Positions 22,404 to 31,949 of a DNA stretch of 64,000 nt are shown here, in pieces. Source of the DNA: Acinetobacter sp. NIPH 2100 (GTDB lineage Bacteria; Pseudomonadota; Gammaproteobacteria; Pseudomonadales; Moraxellaceae); NCBI RefSeq assembly GCF_000369805.1, contig NZ_KB850224.1, forward strand, positions 3,008,480 to 3,072,479. The letters are read 5' to 3'. A model generated the notes under the pieces. The model had not been told where the DNA came from and did not search any database. It saw nothing but the letters and a program-made list of their open reading frames with translations. A program made the position numbers and the translations under genes. How positions within the stretch are numbered: position 1 is the stretch's first letter; each line of letters opens with the position of its first letter.

Positions 22404-22769
22404 TCAATTTGCCCAGAAAATCTGGATACCCCAGATTGCGTACACGAACACTGAAATAATGACAGCAGAAGTGAGTACAAGGCGTAAACCTGAAGCTGAA
22501 GGGCCCATTTGACGAGTCGTTACATAATCAGTAAAGACTTGCCACATACCAATCCAAGCGTGTGCAACGAGCGATAACACTGCTAATAAAGAGAAAATCT
22601 TCATTGGCAAAGTCAGCATAAAGCCAGCCCACTGTTCATAACCAAATCCGCTATTGCAAAGGATCCAGCCAAACAAAACCACAGTGTAAGCAGCCAACAC
22701 TACAGCACTAATACGTTGGATATACCAATCGCGAGAACCTGAACCTGTTAAACCTGTAGCACTTTTCAT
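22404..22769 (-). CDS. sdhD: Succinate dehydrogenase membrane anchor subunit D
   Basis: This small membrane protein has three helices and, with SdhC, binds haem b and ubiquinone. The start chosen is the ATG at 22769 (121 residues, MKSATGLTGSGSRDW), which overlaps the sdhC stop by one base as TGATG. An ATG 15 bases further up would add MDYVL and a longer overlap. The conserved SGSRDW segment near the N-terminus and a His in the second helix (SLVAHAWIGMW) fit the family. Confidence 0.92.
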   Translation of the reverse strand: MKSATGLTGSGSRDWYIQRISAVVLAAYTVVLFGWILCNSGFGYEQWAGFMLTLPMKIFSLLAVLSLVAHAWIGMWQVFTDYVTTRQMGPSASGLRLVLTSAVIISVFVYAIWGIQIFWAN

Positions 22770-23170
22770 CAGAACATAATCCATACGAATGCTGCGACAA
22801 TACCAACCGCAGACAAGATTAATGAAACTGTAGCAGCGATACGACCGCTTTGAAGTTCTTCAGCAAAACCGAGGTCAGCAAGTAAATGCTTAACACCTGC
22901 GATCAAGTGAAAAATCAAACCAGCTACAAATACCCATACGATGAAACGTACACAGATATTTCCGAAAACGACATTTTTAACGTAGTCAAATCCTTCTGGA
23001 GAAGATAAAGACTTATCCAAAATCCATAAAAGAACTGCAACCAATAAGAAAACGATTACACCTGATAGACGGTGTAGAATTGAGGCAATAGCCACGGGTG
23101 AGCGTAAATTTACCGCTAATACCTGACCCATGGACAAATTGACAGGTCTGTTGCTTTTCACAGCGGGCAT
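22769..23170 (-). CDS. sdhC: Succinate dehydrogenase cytochrome b556 subunit C
   Basis: The 133-residue protein has three membrane helices. The family signatures RPVNLS, SPVAIASILHRLSGVIVF and HLIAGVKHLLADLG, with its haem/quinone-site His residues, are visible. It is the first gene of sdhCDAB. A GTG at the fourth codon has a better spaced AGGA before it, so translation could begin three residues later. It is divergent from gltA across a long control region. Confidence 0.93.
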   Translation of the reverse strand: MPAVKSNRPVNLSMGQVLAVNLRSPVAIASILHRLSGVIVFLLVAVLLWILDKSLSSPEGFDYVKNVVFGNICVRFIVWVFVAGLIFHLIAGVKHLLADLGFAEELQSGRIAATVSLILSAVGIVAAFVWIMF

Positions 23171-24069
23171 CCTGTAGGTAGAAACTCCATCCGGAGTTTG
23201 TTTGACTTAATTCAAAGGAAAGCTGGCATTGTTAGGCAAGCACAGCACATGCCTAACCTATATAACGACACCGAATTATAAAACGTGAAATATCAAAATA
23301 CAAACAATCAACTTTCGCTTTAGTCGAAAAAAACTTTAAATAAGAATCATTCACACGCATAATAACGGCGCCAAATCCAACAAATCTCGACAAAAAAAAC
23401 TATCTAATTGTTTTGTAATGATAAAAATAAAATACTATTTTTTATAGATCATTTTTAATTTTATAAATTCTTTTCTTTATATTTATTCAAAAACAGCTTT
23501 TCTGGCTTTGAATCGGCATAATTTCGCAATGTGATACATAGTCAAAAATAATACTCCTCATTTATATTTTAAATATCATGAATTGATAATCTATTTTTAT
23601 CCTTCAATTACCCAAAATCAATGAGTCATTTTTTATACAATTAATCGCACCATAACAGGTCAATAATGTTGCTCAAAACAACCTTTTTCCTGTGTTTTTG
23701 AATGATCGTTTAATATCAAACAACGGGAAATATAAGGGTTTCAGCAATGATAAGTATTTATTTTATAAGCAGCACCCTCTCCTCCAAGTAAAAATTTACT
23801 TACAATTGGACTGATGCTTCATTTTTTTTATGCACCTGAAACTTGATTTGACATATTATACTCGACCGGTGCTGTGATTTTACTCAGTTTTTTCTTCGAT
23901 ACTGAATGACTAATTGACTGTAGCAACGTCATTTTTTATCCCTAAGTATAATTGACAAAATTTTAGTAACCACTAATCTTATAGCAAATTTTGACACCGT
24001 CTGATTCGCACATGACAAGATTAGTATTTCGAGTCAGATAATCATTCACCAGGACAGGAGATCTATTGA
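23171..24069. promoter_or_regulatory. 899-bp divergent control region between sdhC and gltA
   Basis: The gap has no ORF on either strand that looks coding. On the plus strand TTGACA occurs at 23848, 23952 and 23991. The 23952 box with TAATCT at 23974 (16-bp spacer) is the best gltA promoter candidate by eye, but it is weak. A perfect 9-bp inverted repeat (ACTAATCTT at 23972-23980, AAGATTAGT at 24017-24025) lies between that box and the gltA ribosome site. A 7-bp inverted repeat lies at 23786-23801. The sdhC-proximal half is very AT-rich. Confidence 0.55.
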
Positions 24070-25344
24070 ATGTCTGCAGCAACTGGCAAAAAAGCCGTAT
24101 TACAGCTTGATGGCAAAGAAATTGAATTACCAATTTACAGCGGCACATTAGGCCCAGATGTAATTGACGTTAAAGATGTATTGGCATCAGGTCACTTTAC
24201 TTTCGATCCTGGTTTTATGGCGACAGCTGCTTGCGAATCTAAGATCACATTCATTGATGGTGACAAAGGTGTTTTATTACACCGTGGTTATCCAATTGAT
24301 CAATTAGCGACTCAAGCAGACTACTTAGAAACTTGCTATTTATTGTTAAATGGCGAGCTTCCAAATGCTGAACAGAAAGCAGAATTTGACGCTAAAGTAC
24401 GTAACCATACTATGGTTCATGATCAAGTAAGCCGTTTCTTCAATGGTTTCCGTCGTGATGCTCATCCTATGGCGATCATGGTTGGTGTTGTTGGTGCATT
24501 ATCTGCGTTCTATCACAACGGTTTAGACATCGAAGATGTAAACCACCGTGAAATTACTGCAATTCGCTTAATCGCGAAAATTCCTACGCTTGCAGCGTGG
24601 AGCTACAAATATACAGTAGGTCAACCATTCATTTACCCACGTAATGACTTAGGTTATGCAGAAAACTTCCTACACATGATGTTTGCTACACCTGCTGACC
24701 GTGATTATCAAGTCAACCCAGTTCTTGCTCGTGCAATGGATCGTATCTTCACGCTTCATGCTGACCACGAACAAAATGCGTCTACTTCTACAGTTCGCCT
24801 TGCTGGTTCTACTGGCGCAAACCCGTATGCATGTATCTCTGCTGGAATCTCAGCACTTTGGGGACCTGCTCACGGTGGTGCAAACGAAGCTGTACTTAAA
24901 ATGTTAGATGAAATTGGTAGCGTAGAAAACGTTGCTGAATTCATGGAAAAAGTGAAGCGCAAAGAAGTTAAACTCATGGGCTTCGGTCACCGTGTTTACA
25001 AAAACTTCGACCCACGTGCGAAAGTCATGAAAGAAACATGTGACGAAGTTCTTGCAGCATTAGGCATCAACGACCCACAATTGCAACTTGCAATGGAACT
25101 TGAGCGTATTGCACTGAACGACCCGTACTTCGTTGAGCGTAAGCTTTACCCGAACGTAGACTTCTATTCAGGTATCATCTTAAAAGCGATTGGTATCCCA
25201 ACTGGCATGTTTACTGTAATTTTCGCGCTTGCACGTACAGTTGGTTGGATCAGCCACTGGTTAGAAATGCACAGCGGTCCTTACAAGATCGGTCGTCCAC
25301 GTCAGCTTTATACAGGTTCGACGCAACGCGACATCAAACGTTAA
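24070..25344 (+). CDS. gltA: Citrate synthase (type II)
   Basis: It condenses acetyl-CoA and oxaloacetate to citrate, the entry step of the TCA cycle. The 424-residue protein is of the hexameric, NADH-sensitive Gram-negative type. Active-site segments [15 protein letters not shown] and [15 protein letters not shown] are present, and the C-terminus ([14 protein letters not shown]) is typical. An AGGAG lies 9 bases before the ATG. It is divergent from the sdh-suc block and closed by a strong terminator. Confidence 0.97.
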   Translation: MSAATGKKAVLQLDGKEIELPIYSGTLGPDVIDVKDVLASGHFTFDPGFMATAACESKITFIDGDKGVLLHRGYPIDQLATQADYLETCYLLLNGELPNAEQKAEFDAKVRNHTMVHDQVSRFFNGFRRDAHPMAIMVGVVGALSAFYHNGLDIEDVNHREITAIRLIAKIPTLAAWSYKYTVGQPFIYPRNDLGYAENFLHMMFATPADRDYQVNPVLARAMDRIFTLHADHEQNASTSTVRLAGSTGANPYACISAGISALWGPAHGGANEAVLKMLDEIGSVENVAEFMEKVKRKEVKLMGFGHRVYKNFDPRAKVMKETCDEVLAALGINDPQLQLAMELERIALNDPYFVERKLYPNVDFYSGIILKAIGIPTGMFTVIFALARTVGWISHWLEMHSGPYKIGRPRQLYTGSTQRDIKR

Positions 25345-25361
25345 TTTCTATTGGCGTTGAT

Positions 25362-25389
25362 AAAAAAGGATGCTTCTGCATCCTTTTTT
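25362..25389 (+). terminator. Rho-independent terminator of gltA
   Basis: A stem AAAAAAGGATGC/GCATCCTTTTTT with a TTCT loop follows 17 bases after the gltA stop. Confidence 0.9.
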
Positions 25390-25460
25390 TGTTTTATCGG
25401 TTATGCTCTTAAAAGAAAATTTAAACAATATTGTTTTTGCATAACTAACTTACCGAGCCA

Positions 25461-27239
25461 ATGATAAAAAGATCCGCTGTTGTAATGCAGGTTACACTGC
25501 CCGCCTTTCAAATGAAAATTGCATCCTTTACGCTATTTTTATTGATGATCATACTGACTTGGGCTGTTCTCGTTTATTTGACTTATGATTTAAGTCTTTA
25601 TTACTTTTATCAATTACTTCCCTTCTTCGCTCAATTACTGAATATTGCTTTGATGTTTGGTTTATTGATACCGATTGTGTATCTGTATAACCAGCTTTAT
25701 CAAAAGTACTTTAAACGCTCGATCACGCTTAAACTGTATCAGCAAGGCATCTCACTGGATAGCTCCACTCAAGCTGATTTTTTCAGTTGGCAAGAGCTGA
25801 TTCAAATACAACTGCAACAGCGGCATACTCAAATCCACAGTTTCAATATTTTAAGTAAATCCAAACCCTATCGACAATATTTTTACTTCAACTCTTGGAT
25901 GTGGCCTGTTTCTTTAACTCAGCAGCACACTGATTTTCTAAAATTTTGGAAAAAGCTGGAAGCTCTGGCAAAGCAACAACAGTTACAACGTATCAGTAAC
26001 GCAAATATCAATAGGAAAACCCATGTTGACATCATCAGTTTAATTGCAGATCAACAAGTACTCGCTGCTTATCAACGAAAACAGAAATGGCTTACTACAG
26101 GACTCATCCTTGTTATTTTAACCAGTTTCAGTCTTTTTATTGCCTCTCTACTCTGGCATGAGTTTAACGATGGCAGCATCAACTTACCCCATCAACAAAC
26201 ACGGTCGATCTCTGGGACAAATTTTGAAGCTTTCCAGAATCAGGTCTATATTTTTAAGCAAGGCCAAGGCACATTTTTACTGCCTCAAGTCAGCGCTGAT
26301 CAATTTACTGGTTTAGCTTTGAGCAACCTTCCAAACCGTGCCGATGAGCTGTATAGCAATGTTGGTAAAACAGCACAACATGTTTACTGGCAAGACCATA
26401 TCTTGTCTGGGCTAAACCCTGTGCAAACGCTTTATTTAGGCAATGACTTTAGCAAAGATCATCAACGGGTCTACTTTCGAGATAAACACTTGGTCAACGC
26501 GAATGCGACTGACTTTGCAGCAGTATTGCACCCCACTTTCAATGCATTGGTCTATTTTTATGCAAAAGATGATCGACATGTCTATTACAAAACACAGGTC
26601 CTAACAGATTTAAATCCACAACAGAGCACAGCTTTTCCAAATAACAGCCAATATATTCACGATCAACAGTATGTTTATTATCAAGATAAAAAGCTGGACA
26701 AGCTAAACGCTCAACGGACTCAAATTTTTAGCGGCAGTAATCGTTTTAGTCAGAACCTCAACCTAGCAACAGACGGTCAATCTTTTTATTTAAATGAACA
26801 CGTACTCCCCAACATTGCTGTACATAAACTTTGGGGAACTACATCGGTCGATACAGCACATTTGCAACTAATCGGCCATCAAAGTAACGAACCCTATCCT
26901 GGAAATTTCAGCTATCTTTTTGCAGATCAGCAACAGATTTATGTTTATGATGAGTTTTATCAACAACTCAAAGTACTCTATCGCTTCTCCCAACCTGTGC
27001 AGCTACATGTTCTGGAGAATCGCCGTTTTAGTGATGGAAAGAATATTTACATCATCACTGAAAAACTCTATCGAACCAAAGGACGTTCTTCTGGAACCAC
27101 CACGCATGGCTTTAAAATCATCCTCATGCGTGAAACAGATCAGCACCTCGTAGCTCAATATTTCGCACGAAATCCAAGCTCACTGAAACTATCCAAGCTG
27201 TTTCATCACAATAATGATGCTTCGCAGGAGATTGACTAG
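25461..27239 (+). CDS. DKNYY-repeat membrane protein of unknown function
   Basis: The 592-residue protein has two N-terminal membrane helices (about 22-45 and 55-80). A cytoplasmic basic loop follows, then another helix at about 208-230 (LTTGLILVILTSFSLFIASLL). The rest, about 240-590, is expected outside. It has repeats of the form (D/K)xxxVYYxxxxLxxLNPxxxxxF (for example DDRHVYYKTQVLTDLNPQQ and DQQYVYYQDKKLDKLNAQR), which match the DKNYY domain, found in envelope proteins of unknown role. Several in-frame ATGs near the start (25485, 25512) make the exact N-terminus uncertain, and no strong ribosome site is seen. It is a single gene after gltA. Confidence 0.75.
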   Translation: MIKRSAVVMQVTLPAFQMKIASFTLFLLMIILTWAVLVYLTYDLSLYYFYQLLPFFAQLLNIALMFGLLIPIVYLYNQLYQKYFKRSITLKLYQQGISLDSSTQADFFSWQELIQIQLQQRHTQIHSFNILSKSKPYRQYFYFNSWMWPVSLTQQHTDFLKFWKKLEALAKQQQLQRISNANINRKTHVDIISLIADQQVLAAYQRKQKWLTTGLILVILTSFSLFIASLLWHEFNDGSINLPHQQTRSISGTNFEAFQNQVYIFKQGQGTFLLPQVSADQFTGLALSNLPNRADELYSNVGKTAQHVYWQDHILSGLNPVQTLYLGNDFSKDHQRVYFRDKHLVNANATDFAAVLHPTFNALVYFYAKDDRHVYYKTQVLTDLNPQQSTAFPNNSQYIHDQQYVYYQDKKLDKLNAQRTQIFSGSNRFSQNLNLATDGQSFYLNEHVLPNIAVHKLWGTTSVDTAHLQLIGHQSNEPYPGNFSYLFADQQQIYVYDEFYQQLKVLYRFSQPVQLHVLENRRFSDGKNIYIITEKLYRTKGRSSGTTTHGFKIILMRETDQHLVAQYFARNPSSLKLSKLFHHNNDASQEID

Positions 27240-27291
27240 ATCTTTTTTAATAGCCATCAACTCATCAAAGTGAATGGATACAGCTACTTTA

Positions 27292-27789
27292 TTAAATCTC
27301 GTCTTCTTCCAATTCTAAAGCGCGCAACAAGGTGTTGCTGATACCATCTGCACGTAGCCATGCCAGCTCATAACTCGCTTTCGCCAAAGCCAATACACGA
27401 CGCTCAAACTCATCCCAGATGGGTTTAACTTGCGCATCAGTGATTCCAAGACCGCTCTCATGCGCCAAATGCTTATTCTTCTCACAAATCTTTAAAGCGT
27501 GATACAGCTTACGCCCCTTACTGGCGCTATCTAATACCCTCGTGCGCTTATTCTGAATAAAGCCCTCAATATGCTGTAGATTTGCATGAGGCAGCAAAGG
27601 AACAAGAATTTGATCGAGTTGTGCATCTAAGCGCTTCCAGACCATTAACCTTTGCTCTGCCGTATAAGTATTCCATTGAATCACTTCATGATTAAAACGA
27701 CGACAGCCACGACAGACCAGATCACCAAATACCGTTGAACAGCGCCCTGCACATGGGGTCAATGATGGAATTCGACGATCATTACTCAA
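27292..27789 (-). CDS. DUF1289 domain protein
   Basis: From a TTG at 27789 the protein is 165 residues; an AGGAG lies 6 bases upstream. Another in-frame TTG at 27795 directly abuts that AGGAG and is less likely. The N-terminal 55 residues carry the DUF1289 cysteine pattern: PCAGRC near the start, then CRGCRR, then an E-x-x-x-W segment (EVIQWNTYTAEQR). This suggests a small metal-binding module. The remainder is helical and charged, with no domain I recognise. Function unknown. It converges with the DKNYY gene and is divergent from trhO. Confidence 0.8.
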   Translation of the reverse strand: MSNDRRIPSLTPCAGRCSTVFGDLVCRGCRRFNHEVIQWNTYTAEQRLMVWKRLDAQLDQILVPLLPHANLQHIEGFIQNKRTRVLDSASKGRKLYHALKICEKNKHLAHESGLGITDAQVKPIWDEFERRVLALAKASYELAWLRADGISNTLLRALELEEDEI

Positions 27790-27898
27790 AACCAACTCCT
27801 ATAAAACCATATTTATTTTATGGTTTTCTCGCTTATTTTCAGATTTCGCGCTAAAATGTGCGCCTAATTTTTCTATCTTAATACATTTGGAGTTATCC

Positions 27899-28831
27899 AT
27901 GAACGCTACTGTAGAACAGCTTGCACCTGTAGAACAGCAAGCGACCAATAATTGGGTTGTTGCGGCACTATATCAATTTAAAGAAGTTTCAGATGCAGCA
28001 GATCTGCAACAACGTCTTTTGGACTTAGTGAATAGCATCAATTTATGTGGAACTCTAATTGTAGCCTCTGAAGGAATTAACGGTACGGTTGCAGGCGATC
28101 GTGCCGCAATTGATTCAGTTCATCAATTCCTTTTGAACGAAGGTTTTAACGCAATGGAATATAAAGAGTCAGAAAGCTCTGAAAAACCATTCCGTAAAAT
28201 GAAAATTAAACTTAAAAATGAAATTGTAACTTTAGGTGTAGAAGTGAAGCCGCGTGATTTAGTCGGCCACTATCTTGATCCTAAACAATGGAATGAGCTA
28301 ATTAGTCGTGATGATGTGATCCTCATCGATACCCGTAATGATTATGAATACAAGGCGGGTACCTTCAAGGGTGCTGTCGATCCTAAAACAGAATCATTCC
28401 GTGAATTTCCTGAATATGTAAAACAAAATCTTGAACAACATAAAGATAAAAAAATTGCGATGTTCTGTACGGGTGGTATCCGTTGTGAAAAATCAACCTC
28501 ACTGCTTTTACAAGAAGGCTTTAATGAAGTCTATCACCTCAAAGGTGGCATTCTTAAATACCTCGAAGAAACCCCTGCTGAAGAAAGTATGTGGGAAGGT
28601 GAATGCTTCGTTTTTGATGGCCGTACTGCGGTTACACACGGCGTTGAAGAAGGTGAAAACATCAAGTGTCATGCTTGCGGTTGGCCACTGACCAAAGTTG
28701 AAGCTGAACTAACCAGTTATGAACACGGTGTTTCTTGTGTTTACTGTATTGATAAAACCACCGACAAGCAAAAAGCAGGCTTCCGTATGCGCCAATCACA
28801 AATTGCAGCAGCAAAACGCAAACGCCTGTAA
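27899..28831 (+). CDS. trhO: tRNA uridine(34) hydroxylase TrhO (rhodanese family)
   Basis: TrhO makes 5-hydroxyuridine at tRNA position 34, on the way to the wobble modifications cmo5U or mo5U. The 310-residue protein has an N-terminal acylphosphatase-like UPF0176 domain (about 20-115) and a rhodanese domain (about 125-235). The catalytic loop CTGGIRCEKS contains Cys190. A C-terminal Cys-rich tail follows (CHACGWPL, CVYC). The ATG at 27899 has GGAG seven bases upstream; the TTG at 27887 overlaps that site and is rejected. A terminator follows. Confidence 0.93.
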   Translation: MNATVEQLAPVEQQATNNWVVAALYQFKEVSDAADLQQRLLDLVNSINLCGTLIVASEGINGTVAGDRAAIDSVHQFLLNEGFNAMEYKESESSEKPFRKMKIKLKNEIVTLGVEVKPRDLVGHYLDPKQWNELISRDDVILIDTRNDYEYKAGTFKGAVDPKTESFREFPEYVKQNLEQHKDKKIAMFCTGGIRCEKSTSLLLQEGFNEVYHLKGGILKYLEETPAEESMWEGECFVFDGRTAVTHGVEEGENIKCHACGWPLTKVEAELTSYEHGVSCVYCIDKTTDKQKAGFRMRQSQIAAAKRKRL

Positions 28832-28849
28832 GCTGAAGAAAAGCATATT

Positions 28850-28878
28850 AAAAGCCATAGTTCAACTATGGCTTTTTT
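28850..28878 (+). terminator. Rho-independent terminator of trhO
   Basis: A stem AAAAGCCATAG/CTATGGCTTTT with loop TTCAA, followed by T bases. Confidence 0.88.
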
Positions 28879-28978
28879 ATTGAGATGATAAAAATGATGT
28901 AACGATTCGACTATTGAGCATTGCATCAACTATCACTATGCTCAAAAACAATAATCAAATGAATCATATAAGGGTATT

Positions 28979-29599
28979 ATGGGACTGGAAGAGTGGGTTT
29001 TATCCGCCATGGAAAAACTTGGGTATTTAGGTATCGCATTATTGATGTTTCTCGATAATGTCTTCCCCCCTATTCCATCTGAAATCATTATGCCTTCAGC
29101 GGGCTATACTGCATCAAAAGGCGAGCTCACCCTCATCGGTGTCATTATTGCGGGCAGTGTGGGTTCGATTCTCGCAGCGATGCTGCTGTATTGGGTAGGA
29201 CGAAAAGTTCCTCAGCAACGTCTGTTTAATTTCATAGAGCGTTATGGAAAATACTTACGTATTCAGGTGGCCGACTTAGAAAAAGCCTTAACGTGGTTTA
29301 ACAAGCATGGGCATCGCATTGTTTTCTTCGGGCGAATGATTCCAGCGGTGCGTTCTTTAATTAGTATTCCTGCTGGTATGAGTAGAATGCCTTTTGCAAA
29401 GTTTATGTTTTATAGCATTGCAGGCACCGTGATCTGGACTAGCTTTTTAGCCTATCTCGGCTTTCATTTCAGCGAAAATCAGGCCTTAATGAGCGCAATC
29501 ATGCAGCGTATCAGCTACCTGATTTTAGCAATTGTCATTCTCTACATTGCATGGTGGGCCTTGAAAAAGTTTTATCTTGTGAAATCAGAGCAGAAATAA
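28979..29599 (+). CDS. DedA family membrane protein
   Basis: The 206-residue protein has the DedA/SNARE-associated layout. An N-terminal helix is followed by the conserved re-entrant segment FLDNVFPPIPSEIIMPSAGY (about 24-43), whose acidic residues matter in the family. The FxxRxxPxxRxxxxxPAG-type motif (FFGRMIPAVRSLISIPAGM) lies near 116-134, with two C-terminal helices. DedA proteins are inner-membrane transporters linked to undecaprenyl phosphate or phospholipid flipping and to polymyxin tolerance; the specific role here is not determined. It converges on the LysR gene with only 27 bp between stops. Confidence 0.92.
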   Translation: MGLEEWVLSAMEKLGYLGIALLMFLDNVFPPIPSEIIMPSAGYTASKGELTLIGVIIAGSVGSILAAMLLYWVGRKVPQQRLFNFIERYGKYLRIQVADLEKALTWFNKHGHRIVFFGRMIPAVRSLISIPAGMSRMPFAKFMFYSIAGTVIWTSFLAYLGFHFSENQALMSAIMQRISYLILAIVILYIAWWALKKFYLVKSEQK

Positions 29600-29626
29600 C
29601 AAACTACGGCTGTACAAACCGCATTG

Positions 29627-30520
29627 TCATTCAATATTGACTTGCTCTGATCTAGCAAAGCCTAACTGGCTCTTTTGCATTTCATCTCTAAGCCAATCCC
29701 TGAGCAGTAATTTTCTTACATCATTTTCAAAGGGCTGAGCTGATAATAGATAATAAGATGAACCATCTGCATAGACAGGTGTTAATGCGGTTAACATTTG
29801 ATACTGAACCTCCCTTTCAACCATGTAAGCTGAAACGACAGTTGCACCTAAACCAGCCAAACACGCTTCTATACACAAATAAAAATGCTCAAGCGTAGAT
29901 TGCTTGAAATCATTAAATTGTTCTGAGTGATGGCTTCTAAACTGTCGCCATAATTTTGCTCTCGACTTGGAAATAAACATCTGAGTTGTTGAAGATTGAT
30001 GCTGGCTGGCTGTCACACATAGCATCTGTTCATTGGCTATTTTTTCGCTATAGATCGCTTCTCCCCAAGCAAAATCATCTCGCCTTAAAGCCAGATCAAT
30101 GTGTTGTGTTTTAAAATCTACAACACCACCGCCCGTTAACAAACTGACCTCGAACTCTGGATATAGCTGTTTAAAATGCACCAACCGAGGAATCAGCCAT
30201 TTCATCGCAATGGTCGGTTCACAGGAAAGAACAAGATTCCGTTGCGCCTGTGTATGTTGTGTTAACTGCAATAAACATTGATCAATCTGCTGAAAAACCT
30301 GCTGACAGCAATCAAATAAGACCCCACCCTCAGGAGTTAAGCATAACTTTCTCGTTTCTCGGATAAATAAGGCAAAACCCAAGCTTTCTTCTAAATTTTT
30401 AAGCTGCTTGCTCACCGCTCCTTGAGTCACATACAGTTTTTCGGCAGCAACCGTCATGCTCTCATAACGTGCCACATAATAAAAAAACTTAAGTGAATTC
30501 AAAGATAAACGTTCTATCAT
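29627..30520 (-). CDS. LysR family transcriptional regulator
   Basis: The 297-residue protein has an N-terminal winged helix-turn-helix at about 5-62 (LKFFYYVARYESMTVAAEKLYVTQG region). The AAEKLYVTQGAVSKQLKNLE block is the recognition helix. A periplasmic-binding-like effector domain follows (about 90-285). It is divergent from a LysE-type exporter across 102 bp, the classic arrangement for a LysR protein that controls the neighbour's gene in response to its substrate, as ArgP does for argO. The spacer contains AT-rich dyads but no clear T-N11-A box that I can assign. Confidence 0.92.
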   Translation of the reverse strand: MIERLSLNSLKFFYYVARYESMTVAAEKLYVTQGAVSKQLKNLEESLGFALFIRETRKLCLTPEGGVLFDCCQQVFQQIDQCLLQLTQHTQAQRNLVLSCEPTIAMKWLIPRLVHFKQLYPEFEVSLLTGGGVVDFKTQHIDLALRRDDFAWGEAIYSEKIANEQMLCVTASQHQSSTTQMFISKSRAKLWRQFRSHHSEQFNDFKQSTLEHFYLCIEACLAGLGATVVSAYMVEREVQYQMLTALTPVYADGSSYYLLSAQPFENDVRKLLLRDWLRDEMQKSQLGFARSEQVNIE

Positions 30521-30622
30521 TCCAAAAACTCATGTATCAACAAGAATTAATTTCGATTTTAAATATAACAAATATATGAAAAATATAATAATTATTATAG
30601 AAATCAATTTAGGAATAGATGA
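30521..30622. promoter_or_regulatory. Divergent promoter region between the LysR gene and the LysE gene
   Basis: The 102-bp spacer is very AT-rich. It contains a 16-bp perfect but all-AT palindrome (30584-30599). An imperfect pair, AATTAATTTC (30545-30554) and GAAATCAATT (30600-30609), matches at 9 of 10 positions. Both promoters must lie here. Confidence 0.45.
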
Positions 30623-31228
30623 GTGAATGAAATTATAATGGTGAGCTTAGTCACTGTACTTGCCGTGATTAGCCCAGGTGCTGACTTTGCGCTAGTGACC
30701 CGGAACAGCTATCTCTATGGTCGAAATCTAGGGTTGTATACTGCTTATGGTATTGCTTGTGGTGTATGGGTCCATATTAGCTATAGTTTGATTGGACTCA
30801 CTTTCTTACAACAATATTTGCCGAGCTTGATTCATCTGATCCAATATCTTGGTGCCAGTTATTTAATTTATATCGGCTATAAAACCTTTGCTCAACCACC
30901 AGTTAATTTAGATGTGAAAAGCCTAGAGACAACCCATTGGCAAGCATTCAAACAGGGCTTTTTCACCAATAGCTTAAACCCCAAAACTACACTCTTTGTA
31001 ATGAGTATTTTTGTACAAATCATGACACCAGAAAACAACAGCGTGAAGCTATTCGCCTACAGCGTTTTCATGTCGGGAACTCATCTGCTGTGGTTTGCCC
31101 TTATTGCCCTATTCTGCTCTACCCCCATGATTCGAAATAAAATTCTGGCCAAGCAAATCCGCATCAATCAAAGTATTGGTGTGGTCTTGGCTGGATTAGG
31201 ACTGAGTTTATTGTTTACTACGTTTTAA
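30623..31228 (+). CDS. LysE/ArgO/RhtB family amino-acid exporter
   Basis: The 201-residue protein has about six membrane helices and the LysE-family start (VISPGADFALVTRNSYLYG at about 16-34, the conserved PGP/PGA...R motif). Family members export amino acids such as lysine, arginine or threonine; the substrate cannot be inferred here. It starts with GTG at 30623 with AGGA about 9 bases upstream; an ATG at 30638 is possible. The divergent LysR gene probably regulates it. Confidence 0.9.
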   Translation: MNEIIMVSLVTVLAVISPGADFALVTRNSYLYGRNLGLYTAYGIACGVWVHISYSLIGLTFLQQYLPSLIHLIQYLGASYLIYIGYKTFAQPPVNLDVKSLETTHWQAFKQGFFTNSLNPKTTLFVMSIFVQIMTPENNSVKLFAYSVFMSGTHLLWFALIALFCSTPMIRNKILAKQIRINQSIGVVLAGLGLSLLFTTF

Positions 31229-31273
31229 ACCATTTACTTCAAAGAAACTTGAAGCAAAAGATTCAGAGATAAA

Positions 31274-31296
31274 AAAACGTCCTCGCGGGACGTTTT
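31274..31296. terminator. Terminator between the LysE gene and the YgfB-like gene
   Basis: A stem AAAACGTCC/GGACGTTTT with a 5-base loop lies between converging genes. The T-tract on the plus side is short; on the minus side the run of A at 31271-31277 gives a longer one. Confidence 0.75.
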
Positions 31297-31353
31297 AATA
31301 TTGAATCTACTCTGCGATACGTGAGCCACCCTTGCAGTAGCTCAACATTTCAA

Positions 31354-31878
31354 TCACGCTGGTGTGTGATACATGAGATAAAGTTCATTTAAATTATTTG
31401 GAATTTCTTCCGCTAACTCATCCATCAACTGACCATTACGGCGGAATGATTCCATTTGCGGATCTTCTTCATCAATGCCGCTGAACACCATTACTGGCAG
31501 TGTTAAATCAATCAACTGCTCTTCGAACTCGGGTGCAAACCATGCATCTTCATTTAAGAACATTGCATCGACAAAACCGACACTCCAATCACCAAGACTA
31601 GACTCTACACTTGCCTCTTCGATTTCAAATGGAAATTCGATTCCATTTTCATTCGCTAAATCTTGGCGGATAGAATCTAACCATGCATGGATTTGTTCAA
31701 TAATTTCAGCAGGTAATTTCTTTTGGTTGCTCTCAAAAAGCTCATCCAACCAACGATCAAATTTTGGTCCAACCGCAATCGCACACAAAAAGCCATGAGT
31801 CGCTGCGAAATCTAGACCATATTCGTTTTGATCACCGTCAAGATAATTACTTAATAAGTCTAAATCTAACGTGCTCAT
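31354..31878 (-). CDS. UPF0149 (YgfB/YecA) family protein
   Basis: The 174-residue acidic, helical protein has the UPF0149 pattern: THGFLCAIAVGP near residues 28-39, a mid segment LGDWSVGFVDAMF at about 95-107, and an acidic C-terminal half. The homologue YgfB of Pseudomonas aeruginosa modulates transcription regulators, while YecA-type members carry a C-terminal zinc motif that is absent here. It has no catalytic residues that I can name. It follows a small acidic protein gene on the same strand (71 bp apart), possibly an operon. Confidence 0.85.
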   Translation of the reverse strand: MSTLDLDLLSNYLDGDQNEYGLDFAATHGFLCAIAVGPKFDRWLDELFESNQKKLPAEIIEQIHAWLDSIRQDLANENGIEFPFEIEEASVESSLGDWSVGFVDAMFLNEDAWFAPEFEEQLIDLTLPVMVFSGIDEEDPQMESFRRNGQLMDELAEEIPNNLNELYLMYHTPA

Positions 31879-31949
31879 TCTTTATCCAATTTCAAAAATA
31901 CATCGGCAACAGCATAACATTTTCAGGCGTAAAGTCTCAGCAATTTTGC

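Noticed and set aside
23963..24148. 61-codon minus-strand frame overlapping the gltA start
   Set aside because: It runs antisense through the gltA ribosome site and first codons, and its content is that of a shadow frame.
30584..30599. 16-bp palindrome upstream of the LysE gene as a LysR operator
   Set aside because: It is made only of A and T in an AT-rich spacer, so it may arise by chance; kept only as part of the spacer entry.
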